From contig NZ_BEWP01000017.1 of assembly GCF_002723995.1 (NCBI RefSeq), positions 1 to 42,717 on the forward strand: DNA of 42,717 nucleotides, read 5' to 3'. Source of the DNA: Gluconobacter kondonii (GTDB taxonomy: Bacteria; Pseudomonadota; Alphaproteobacteria; Acetobacterales; Acetobacteraceae). Position numbers and translations under genes: made by a program. The first letter of the stretch is position 1, and every line of letters begins with the position of its first letter. The notes beneath the pieces were generated by a model, which worked only from the letters and a program-made list of their open reading frames with translations, was not told the origin of the DNA and ran no database searches. Shown piece by piece: positions 33,982 through 40,105 of the stretch.

Positions 33982-34359
33982 TTATTTTCCTTCCGTTGAG
34001 GTCTTTCCGATTTTGTGATCGTCGAGATAAGTGACGAGTGCCGTTACGGCATCGTTTGCTAGAGTGTTTGCTGTGCTCGTTACGGTCGTTCCATTTGCAT
34101 AAGCGGTGTCCACTGTTGCGAGGGCATCACTGGCATTTTTGTCCAAATCCAAGAGCGTATTGGCGATGTTCACATCGACCTTACCGAATGTGCCGCTTGC
34201 GTATTGAACGACAATCTTGTGAGCAACCACATAGGCAGAACTCGCCGTGTAGGCCGTTTCCTGTCTCTGCGTTGCCGAGCAAGCTGTTAGACTGATGGTG
34301 CCACCTAGCATCACTGCTGAAAGTAGAGCGCCTGTTATTACCTTTGTTTTCTTTGACAT
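33982..34359 (-). CDS. Phage-encoded lipoprotein
   Basis: A 125-aa protein starting MSKKTKVITGALLSAVMLGG at 34359, after AAAGGAACC. It has a type II signal peptide with lipobox LTAC (Cys at residue 27), followed by a helical domain (VVAHKIVVQYASGTFGKVDVNIANTLLDLDKNASDALATVDTAY broken over the length). Such lipoproteins in phages can be lysis factors (outer-membrane spanins) or exclude other phages; the length and position among baseplate genes do not decide. It ends 2 nt before the next gene. Confidence 0.65.
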   Translation of the reverse strand: MSKKTKVITGALLSAVMLGGTISLTACSATQRQETAYTASSAYVVAHKIVVQYASGTFGKVDVNIANTLLDLDKNASDALATVDTAYANGTTVTSTANTLANDAVTALVTYLDDHKIGKTSTEGK

Positions 34360-34408
34360 GAGGTTCCTTTCATGAGGTTGTTTCTCTGTGTATTTACTTG
34401 AAAGGAAG

Positions 34409-34438
34409 AAACCCCAGCCAAGAGGATGACCGGGGTTT
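34409..34438. terminator. Hairpin between gp45 and the lipoprotein gene
   Basis: The stem AAACCCC (34409-34415) / GGGGTTT (34432-34438) with a 16-nt loop lies 39 nt after the gp45 stop. No long T-run, so it may only reduce transcription. Confidence 0.55.
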
Positions 34439-34476
34439 CGACAACACACAGGATGCTACTTCTTGTAGCGTGGTAT

Positions 34477-35052
34477 TTATGCTGGCGGACTTGTCTTTGA
34501 GCCCTTGCCGTTCTCCATGTGGGCATGAGACTGCAAGCTGATACCTGCGCCCACGACATCGCCGGACGCTGTAATCTTTCCGCTGACCTCAAGATCGCCG
34601 GTGATGGATACCTTGCTGCCATCGACCTCAATGACAGTCGTGCCGTTGATCGTGATGAATGTCTTGCTATTGGCTTCAATGTGGATGCCGTCTTGCGTGA
34701 TCAGAACCTTCTGGTTTCGATGATCGTGCTGGCAGCTATCGCCTTGGCCGAGATTTGCCGGATGATAACGAGGGTCATGAGTGGCGATAACGAGCTTATT
34801 GTCATTGTGGCCTGTGCTGGAAACAGTCTGCCCGACTGCACCGGATAGGGCAGCGGACGCGAAACCATAGTTGCCGATGACCTGCACGTTATGGAGTTCG
34901 CCAGATGCGCCGTATGTCTGACACTGAGCCGTGTGGACCTTGCCGGTTGTGTTCGCATCCGTGGTGAAGAGGGTAGGCTTTGTCATATGGAGGATGCGGC
35001 TTTCCAGTACGGCAATCCTCTCCTGTAGGTTCGATATTGTTCTGTAATCCAT
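34477..35052 (-). CDS. Baseplate spike protein, gpV/Mu gp45 family
   Basis: A 191-aa protein starting MDYRTISNLQERIAVLESRI (35052), after CGGAGAAGCC. The N-terminal part has a coiled coil, then an OB-like region (HNVQVIGNYGFASAALSGAVGQTV) and a beta-helix spike with repeats (GIHIEANSKTFITINGTTVIEVDGSKVSITGDLEVSGKITAS). Its HAHMENG near the C-terminus fits the metal-bearing tip (HxH) found in gpV spikes. It pierces the outer membrane during infection. Confidence 0.85.
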   Translation of the reverse strand: MDYRTISNLQERIAVLESRILHMTKPTLFTTDANTTGKVHTAQCQTYGASGELHNVQVIGNYGFASAALSGAVGQTVSSTGHNDNKLVIATHDPRYHPANLGQGDSCQHDHRNQKVLITQDGIHIEANSKTFITINGTTVIEVDGSKVSITGDLEVSGKITASGDVVGAGISLQSHAHMENGKGSKTSPPA

Positions 35053-35068
35053 GGCTTCTCCGTTCTGG

Positions 35069-36211
35069 TTACGATTTCGTATTGTAGTAGTCTGCCGAGG
35101 GATTGATGACGTTCGGCTGGATGCTGAATGCTTCACGCGGCATGAGCGTGATCTGGGTCGTTGATCCGTTTGTGAGGTCTCGAATCATCGTGTAGCCGGC
35201 GACAATCATCTTGCTATCTTTGATGCCTGTGAGGGGATCGGTCACGCTCACAAGGGTATTGATGTCCCAGAGATCGCCGCTGTCACTTTGGTAGCCTGTC
35301 ATGACCAAGTTCATGACCATAGAGCGACCATAGTTCCGATTGGCCTGCCACTGGGCAATGTTCTGGGCATACTGGTGATCGGGAGAATCTAGGGAGTTAA
35401 TCAGCAGGAGTTTGCGCTGTGTTCCCACAAGTTCTTGCTGTGGGTCTTTGCCAATGCCGGTAGGGATGGGGAGAGCAGGACCGCTGCTGTATTGATCATT
35501 CGGCTGAACGGCGACGACGTACTCCGAAAAGCGTCCGCTGATATCGAGGGAGAATGAGGTGTCCTCGATCATAGCAGTAGAGGTGTCGATTGTAGCAACG
35601 GGATTGCCATCTGCTACGTCTGCGATAACCAGTGCGCCACCCACGCTATCGTAGAGGATTTTGCCGTATATTCGCGCTGCTCTCTGCAAGATCGCATAAG
35701 GCGTTTCTCCTGCGTTGAGGTTCATCTGACTTAGCTGGTCTTGCTGATATGTCGAAGCCGCTGATGTGCCAGATTTCGCGTAGGTTTTAACCCCAAACGG
35801 GCTGCACAACGTCTGGGCCAAGCCGTTTAGGTCTTTGTAGGTTGCAACATATCCGGGGATCATGGCCGAGCAGTCGAAGAGGTCACGCAAGGCCGAGCGT
35901 CCCTGTATGACAACGGGGTGATCGCTCATGGAACCTGAGGTGTCCACACGTTCGAGGATGCCAGTGAACATGAGCTTCTTGGCTATGTAAAACGTCACTT
36001 TCTGATTTGCTTGGACGGCCTCTAGGAGTTCAGGAAGCCTCGCATAAGCAAGGGCGATAGTGATGGTGAAGTTGCCCGGTAGCTGCTCCATGGATCTGTT
36101 GAACTGGAATGATGTGTAGTTCAGGAGTTCGCGGTTCCCAACGTAGATATGAAACTCCATATCAGGTGGATGGAAGGCATTGCCTGTGACGGTGATGTTC
36201 TCGGTGCTCAT
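35069..36211 (-). CDS. Baseplate hub protein, Mu gp44 family
   Basis: A 380-aa hub protein. Features: an N-terminal ITVTGNAFHPPDMEFHIYVGNREL, TFYIAKKLMFTGILERVDTSGS, HPVVIQGRSALRDLFDCSAMIPGY, GETPYAILQRAARIYGKILY and a C-terminal DLWDINTLVSVTDPLTGIKDSKMIVAGYT with TTQITLMPREAF. These match the Mu gp44 / P2 D hub that carries the spike. It starts in an ATGA overlap with the gp43-C-like gene. Confidence 0.85.
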   Translation of the reverse strand: MSTENITVTGNAFHPPDMEFHIYVGNRELLNYTSFQFNRSMEQLPGNFTITIALAYARLPELLEAVQANQKVTFYIAKKLMFTGILERVDTSGSMSDHPVVIQGRSALRDLFDCSAMIPGYVATYKDLNGLAQTLCSPFGVKTYAKSGTSAASTYQQDQLSQMNLNAGETPYAILQRAARIYGKILYDSVGGALVIADVADGNPVATIDTSTAMIEDTSFSLDISGRFSEYVVAVQPNDQYSSGPALPIPTGIGKDPQQELVGTQRKLLLINSLDSPDHQYAQNIAQWQANRNYGRSMVMNLVMTGYQSDSGDLWDINTLVSVTDPLTGIKDSKMIVAGYTMIRDLTNGSTTQITLMPREAFSIQPNVINPSADYYNTKS

Positions 36212-36759
36212 CGGCTCAACACCTCATTCGTCAGGTCCATAAACAGCGGCCTGATAGGGGCATTTCGCATGATCAGTTCGTCATCTCGGGTGCCGTCGCC
36301 ATATAGCTGCTGGGCTATCACGCAAGGCGGAAGGGATGTCTTCGTCGTGTATGTCGTGATGTCTGGAAGGCCATAACCTCGCGTCTGGATATCGAGAGAG
36401 ATTTCAGCAATCGCATTGTTGAAATATTCGAAGATGTCCGTTTCGTTGGTCTGTCCCGCGTAGGTTATCTCTGCTGTGAACATGGGCAGGATCGTGTCAC
36501 GGAAGTTGTAAGCATCAGTGGAAGAAGACCATGTGACGCTGGGCTCTGCACGGTAGATCGCTTCGAGGCAGGTTCGACGTGCCAGGGCGAAAACGGGATC
36601 ATAAGAGGTGGCAAGAACGGACTGGGTGTTTACGTCATATCCGTACTGCGTGATGAGGTAAGTGAGCTGGGCCACATACTGTCCGGGATCGGTGTAGATG
36701 TTCCCTAGTGTCTCAACAATCTCCTGTAGGGTTGATGCTGCGCTGGTTATATCGCTCAT
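36208..36759 (-). CDS. Tail protein resembling the C-terminal half of the Mu gp43 / DNA circularization family
   Basis: A 183-aa protein starting MSDITSAASTLQEIVETLG at 36759 in an ATGA overlap. It is mostly helical. Its end, LPPCVIAQQLYGDGTRDDELIMRNAPIRPLFMD followed by LTNEVLS, matches the C-terminal signature of gp43-type proteins (a Pro, then A-x-x-LYGD-x-xR-x-DELI-x-x-N). It is directly followed by the hub gene, as gp43 is in Mu. The matching N-terminal domain is encoded 3 kb away. The alternative is that it is an independent protein with a shared domain. Confidence 0.55.
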   Translation of the reverse strand: MSDITSAASTLQEIVETLGNIYTDPGQYVAQLTYLITQYGYDVNTQSVLATSYDPVFALARRTCLEAIYRAEPSVTWSSSTDAYNFRDTILPMFTAEITYAGQTNETDIFEYFNNAIAEISLDIQTRGYGLPDITTYTTKTSLPPCVIAQQLYGDGTRDDELIMRNAPIRPLFMDLTNEVLSR

Positions 36760-37127
36760 AGTGTCTCCGGCTTGTTTTTGAAGTTTTTGGTGTTCCTTCT
36801 GTTCGCGGTCATAGCCACGTTGTCGTTCATGGATTTTTCTTGGAAGATCGCATGACGACTGTAGAGTTCGTAGTTCTCGTAATAGGTAGACTCTACCTTG
36901 TTGGCACATAGATAGAGGACTTCCCGAGATACCAGAGCCTCATTGCCTTCAATGTGCTTTAGCCATCGCTTTCCAGAGCCGTAGTAGCTCTTCCAGTTTG
37001 TGGCTTTTCCAGACGACGAGACGATCTGCTTTTTGCCAATATACCAGTACCCGTTGAACGTCATTTTATAGACGATTGCGACTTCTGTTCCCGGTGCGTA
37101 GAGGGTGTTTCCATGCTTCCAATCCAT
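36756..37127 (-). CDS. GIY-YIG-like phage endonuclease candidate
   Basis: A 123-aa protein (MDWKHGNTLYAPGTEVAIVY). It carries YKMTFNGYWYIGKKQIV followed by WKSYYGSGKRWLKHIEGNEALVSREVLYLC and a helical ESTYYENYELYSRHA, close to the pattern of small T4-type GIY-YIG homing or Seg-like endonucleases. The first tyrosine motif (Y-K-M) and YIG are in the right order. The C-terminal NVAMTANRRN is basic. It lies between tail genes, as homing endonucleases do, and overlaps the next gene by 4 nt. Confidence 0.5.
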   Translation of the reverse strand: MDWKHGNTLYAPGTEVAIVYKMTFNGYWYIGKKQIVSSSGKATNWKSYYGSGKRWLKHIEGNEALVSREVLYLCANKVESTYYENYELYSRHAIFQEKSMNDNVAMTANRRNTKNFKNKPETL

Positions 37128-37168
37128 GCGAGTATTTATTGAGATTGGAATATCGGCGCTGATGTAGG

Positions 37169-37197
37169 AAACCCCACGGCACTTTTCCGTGGGGTCT
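37169..37197 (-). terminator. Terminator between the 186-aa gene and the GIY-YIG-like gene
   Basis: The perfect stem ACCCCACGG / CCGTGGGGT with a 7-nt loop (37171-37195) lies 37 nt after the stop of the 186-aa gene and is followed on the minus strand by TTT. Confidence 0.75.
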
Positions 37198-37233
37198 ATG
37201 AGTGAGTGCGTATCTGTTCTTCAGTTCACTGGA

Positions 37234-37794
37234 TCAAGGCTTCTCTCTGATTTCTTGAGCCCATGCGTGACAGAACCTAATCAAGTCTGTTGCTGCATCA
37301 GTTAGAGCCGCTTGGCTCTTCTTCACGTTCAAGTCCCATATACTGTGGTCTACTCTTGAAGGCGCTTCCTGCTTTGGAAGCTCTTCTTCTTTGACGCCTA
37401 TAAGGCCGAACGCCATTCTGGCTTCCTCAGGAGTAAGGTCGCCGTCTCTGATAGCGTCTGCGATTGTGTTCAATGTCTCGGGGGTCATAGCTGCAAGAGT
37501 TAGATCGTCCTGCGGTTCTGGATCGGGGAGGCTTACCGTTTTCGGTTCTTCGTTCAGTGCCTCGCTCACGATGATTGCTAGACAAGCTGGCATCGGATGC
37601 TTTTTGAGGCTTCTGTTTTTCTGGCTGTTATAGCGAAGACCTGTTGCTTCATCGGGGGTCACATAAAGGACGCCTTGCTTAAGGCGGTACTGGAGATTTC
37701 TCTTTAGGTCTTTCCAGCGCTTTTCGTATCCGCCTGTAGCAGTCTCGATTAGCAGGTTTAGATAATCTGTAAGCTCTGTATTCATATTTTTCAT
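37234..37794 (-). CDS. 186-aa phage protein, unknown
   Basis: A charged protein (MKNMNTELTDYLNLLIETATG) with GAGAGAAGAAG before the ATG. It has an N-terminal helical, basic region (YEKRWKDLKRNLQYRLKQGV), a Pro/acidic linker and a helical module LTPEEARMAFGLIGV that resembles an EF-hand-like or scaffold helix pair without calcium ligands. It stands between the chaperone region and the hub module. No family recognised. Confidence 0.6.
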   Translation of the reverse strand: MKNMNTELTDYLNLLIETATGGYEKRWKDLKRNLQYRLKQGVLYVTPDEATGLRYNSQKNRSLKKHPMPACLAIIVSEALNEEPKTVSLPDPEPQDDLTLAAMTPETLNTIADAIRDGDLTPEEARMAFGLIGVKEEELPKQEAPSRVDHSIWDLNVKKSQAALTDAATDLIRFCHAWAQEIREKP

Positions 37795-37923
37795 AACTTC
37801 TTCTCTCTCATTCTCAAATGAAGTTTCGGAGAACTGTTTTTGTTCTCTGTTTCTATTTATACTTTTGATTAAATGAGGCGCTGAAACAGCTAAATATCGG
37901 GGATTTTAACTTGGAGATATCCC

Positions 37924-38286
37924 ATGAACTTACTTCTATCTATTTTAAGAACTCTCGCAGGCAAGCTCGCTGTGGCTCATAAGCTCACCGATAGCCAGAT
38001 CATCGCTATCTGGTGTTCCGGCTATAACCCGCAGAAGATCATTTCTGCGTTGCCGAACGATGATGCGGACTTTGCAAACATTCTGGCTGTCGCTGCTATT
38101 GCGATAGACCTCCAGAATGGAACCCTGTCGGACACTGATGCCGTAGCTAAAGCGCAATACCTGGCCTCACGTCCGGTCGTTGTTGCTCCTGTTGCGACGC
38201 CGGAGCCCGCAACCCCTGAACCCGCTGCGCCTGAGCCAGAAACGACGACTGACGAAGAGCCTGCTTCCTCTGACGACAAGTCCTAA
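37924..38286 (+). CDS. 120-aa protein of the HNH cassette, unknown
   Basis: A plus-strand gene starting MNLLLSILRTLAGKLAVAHK, with GGAG at a good distance. The N-terminal 80 residues are helical and partly hydrophobic; the C-terminal 40 residues are a Pro/Glu/Thr repeat (TPEPATPEPAAPEPE). The stop overlaps the HNH start in TAATG. The first segment might be a membrane-associated amphipathic helix. No family recognised. Confidence 0.65.
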   Translation: MNLLLSILRTLAGKLAVAHKLTDSQIIAIWCSGYNPQKIISALPNDDADFANILAVAAIAIDLQNGTLSDTDAVAKAQYLASRPVVVAPVATPEPATPEPAAPEPETTTDEEPASSDDKS

Positions 38287-38603
38287 TGGGAAAGTCGGTT
38301 TATGATCATCGCTGGCGCAAGGTGTCAGAGGCCATAAGACATGCGACGCCTTATTGCGAAGACTGCATGGACGAGGGCACTGTCACGACTGCTGAAGATA
38401 TGCGCCTCGATGTCGATCACATCATTCCAATCGAGGTTGATCCCTCGAAAAAGTATGATGCCGATAACCTGCGCGTTCGTTGCATCCGGCATCACTCGAT
38501 CAAGACCTGTTCGGAAAACAATCACTGGAATAACCGAGAACTCCGCAAGCCAAAGCAATGGTGGATGAGTGACGAATGGGACAGTGATGCCTCTTCTGAA
38601 TGA
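38286..38603 (+). CDS. HNH endonuclease
   Basis: A 105-aa HNH nuclease with a zinc site Cys24-x2-Cys27 (PYCEDC), the core DHIIPI (Asp44-His45), Asn61 in DADNLRVRC, Cys66 and His70 in RCIRHHSIKT. In HK97-like phages small HNH proteins work with terminase in cutting packaging ends. Here it is 7.5 kb from the terminase genes and on the other strand, so it may instead be an independent or selfish nuclease. Confidence 0.85.
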   Translation: MGKSVYDHRWRKVSEAIRHATPYCEDCMDEGTVTTAEDMRLDVDHIIPIEVDPSKKYDADNLRVRCIRHHSIKTCSENNHWNNRELRKPKQWWMSDEWDSDASSE

Positions 38604-38609
38604 ATGTGG

Positions 38610-38642
38610 AAAAGCCCCGGCTGTTTGGCTCGGGGCTTTTTT
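38610..38642. terminator. Terminator of the HNH cassette, shared with the frameshifted chaperone end
   Basis: The stem AAAAGCCCCG / CGGGGCTTTT with an 11-nt loop is followed by TT. It ends the plus-strand cassette, and on the other strand lies just at the stop codon of the chaperone -1 frame (38643-38641), so it may end both transcripts. Confidence 0.82.
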
Positions 38643-39098
38643 ATCGTCTGGCTTTCTCCCGTTGTTCGTGAATGGTGTTTGCACGTTCGATCCACCATTC
38701 CAGTTCGCCTAAAGGCATATGGTAAGGGGAATAGGGATCGTTTTCGTTTACGTGCTTCCAATCGAAAAAGAGGATCAGTTCTCTAATATTGCCCCTGAGA
38801 ACATCAAGGGTTTCGGAGGTAACATTAGATCCCGTTAGTTTCCCAAGAAGTCGTCGATTGCTCGAATGACGTTACCGGGCATGATGCCGATATCGAGTGC
38901 CGTAAGCCCGGTTGCTTTCGTGTAGACATACATATTGGCTTCCGCGATGCCATTAGGCGTTCCGTCATTCATTCCTGATGCTACCTGCAACTCCGAATAG
39001 TTAGGCTTGCGAACAGTGACCTTGGAGTGTCCGCCAACGGCTGGCTTCAAAGTGATTTCTAGTTCCTCGTCCGTCTTGATCGTAATGCTCTTAGCCAT
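38641..39098 (-). CDS. Tail assembly chaperone, -1 frameshift fusion (Mu gp41 / lambda G-T type)
   Basis: The full-length product of a programmed -1 frameshift. The first 87 residues are the short chaperone; at the slippery heptamer (38844-38838) the ribosome slips back one base and reads 65 further codons, up to the TAA at 38643-38641, giving 152 aa. The extension includes SETLDVLRGNIRELILFFDW and the end MPLGELEWWIERANTIHEQR, like the short second-frame tail proteins (P2 E', Mu and lambda T). It has no start codon of its own with a ribosome site, so fusion is the likely way to make it. Confidence 0.8.
38835..39098 (-). CDS. Tail assembly chaperone, short form (Mu gp41 family)
   Basis: An 87-aa protein, starting MAKSITIKTDEELEITLKP at 39098 after AGGAGA. 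The pattern of two short strands, then VTVRKPNYSELQVASG, a helical middle and MPGNVIRAIDDFLGN fits the gp41/gpE-type tail assembly chaperones. It ends in the slippery codons GGA AAC followed at once by TAA. Short and fused forms together guide the tape measure during tail assembly. The start overlaps the 70-aa gene by 8 nt. Confidence 0.82.
   Translation of the reverse strand: MAKSITIKTDEELEITLKPAVGGHSKVTVRKPNYSELQVASGMNDGTPNGIAEANMYVYTKATGLTALDIGIMPGNVIRAIDDFLGN
38838..38844 (-). promoter_or_regulatory. Programmed -1 ribosomal frameshift site
   Basis: The heptamer G GGA AAC, in the zero frame of the chaperone, is a canonical X XXY YYZ slippery site, and TAA follows directly. The downstream -1 frame stays open for 66 codons including the stop and reads as a typical second-frame tail chaperone end. 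Confidence 0.8.
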
Positions 39099-39303
39099 TG
39101 GTTTCGTCTCCTGTGTTTCCTGCTTCTGCTGCTGGTGCTTCCGTTGTTGGGTAGAGCGCATCGACTGTGCTCAATACCGATGTGATTGCCACTTGGGGCT
39201 GATCTGCCACTGCTAGTAGGTGCTTCAAAACTAGGACGTTCTTCAATACGTCCTTCGGAAGCTGTCCGGCAATGTATAGGCTTACAATATCGTTCTGTGT
39301 CAT
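39091..39303 (-). CDS. 70-aa phage protein upstream of the tail chaperone
   Basis: A small helical protein (MTQNDIVSLYIAGQLPKDV) with an acidic Thr/Ala-rich end (EAGNTGDETNG). It overlaps the chaperone start by 8 nt, so the two are translated together. It stands where many tail modules have a small protein beside the chaperone. No family recognised. Confidence 0.62.
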   Translation of the reverse strand: MTQNDIVSLYIAGQLPKDVLKNVLVLKHLLAVADQPQVAITSVLSTVDALYPTTEAPAAEAGNTGDETNG

Positions 39304-39456
39304 GTTTTATCTCCATGTGTTTATGACACATCTATTTATTGTTCTGACATATGAAGGGAATAAGTATTCAAGAGGTGGGTTAAGTTTACCAAATAGATAA
39401 AATATTCCTACGAACATAGTGTTCAGCCTTGGCTCATCTCATGACGGAGTATTGTC

Positions 39457-39939
39457 ATGGAGATTAGCGAAAAGGGATTATCCATTATCCAGCATTATGA
39501 AGGTCTGAGGCTCACAGCCTACAAAGACACAACCGGTATCCCAACGATCGGTTACGGCTCCACAGGCCCCGATGTTCACATGGGTATGACCATCACGAAC
39601 AGTCAGGCGACCTCGTTGCTCAAAAATGACCTGGCGGTTTTCTCGCAGATGCTAAACAGCAAACTAGCAAAGCCCATTGAGCAGTGGCAGTTCGATGCCC
39701 TCATGAGTTTTCTCTATAACGTCGGTCCCGGCTCATCGAAGAAAGATGGCCTGTTTGTCCTTCGCAATGGAAAGGCTTCGACGTTGTGGTCATGCGTTCA
39801 GACAAACCGAATGTCTGCTGCTGCTACCCAGTTTGGCTTATGGAATAAAGCCGGAGGTGTCGTGTTGTCGGGTTTGTCTCACCGACGCCACACGGAAGCA
39901 TGGCTGTTTTCAACCGGCAACGTGCAGTTCTTTAACTGA
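39457..39939 (+). CDS. Endolysin, T4-lysozyme type (GH24)
   Basis: A 160-aa muramidase that breaks peptidoglycan at lysis. The GH24 triad is seen with T4 spacing: Glu15, Asp24 and Thr30 in HYEGLRLTAYKDTTGIPTIG. The core continues with FDALMSFLYNVGPG and ends GLSHRRHTEAWLF. There is no signal peptide or N-terminal anchor, so it needs a holin. It is on the plus strand with its own ribosome site ACGGAG, against the surrounding tail genes. Confidence 0.9.
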   Translation: MEISEKGLSIIQHYEGLRLTAYKDTTGIPTIGYGSTGPDVHMGMTITNSQATSLLKNDLAVFSQMLNSKLAKPIEQWQFDALMSFLYNVGPGSSKKDGLFVLRNGKASTLWSCVQTNRMSAAATQFGLWNKAGGVVLSGLSHRRHTEAWLFSTGNVQFFN

Positions 39940-40093
39940 ACGCATAGGCGGCCGTCACAACTAGCATCATCATGAACAAGCCCAAGAGCAAACTGCGTAT
40001 GGCAAACAGGAGAAGTCCACCCAGATAGGCGACTTTCACTAAGGCCCAGACGTGTGCCTTGATCCATATCCATAAAAACCAAAAACGATCCAT
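39932..40093 (-). CDS. 53-aa membrane protein, holin candidate
   Basis: A short ORF between the tape measure stop (12 nt upstream) and the endolysin end. It starts MDRFWFLWIWIKAHVW and has two hydrophobic helices (about WALVKVAYLGGLLLFAI and LLLGLFMMMLVVTAAYAF) separated by Arg-Ser. The size is small for a holin, but two membrane spans beside an unanchored endolysin fit. The last 8 nt overlap the endolysin end on the other strand. The ribosome site (GAGG, 10 nt before the ATG) is acceptable. It may also be a tail-associated membrane protein. Confidence 0.55.
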   Translation of the reverse strand: MDRFWFLWIWIKAHVWALVKVAYLGGLLLFAIRSLLLGLFMMMLVVTAAYAFS

Positions 40094-40105
40094 GTCATGT
40101 GTACC

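Noticed and set aside
39879-40082. 67-codon minus-strand frame at the endolysin end
   Set aside because: Its frame overlaps the better 53-aa membrane ORF and has a composition without pattern.
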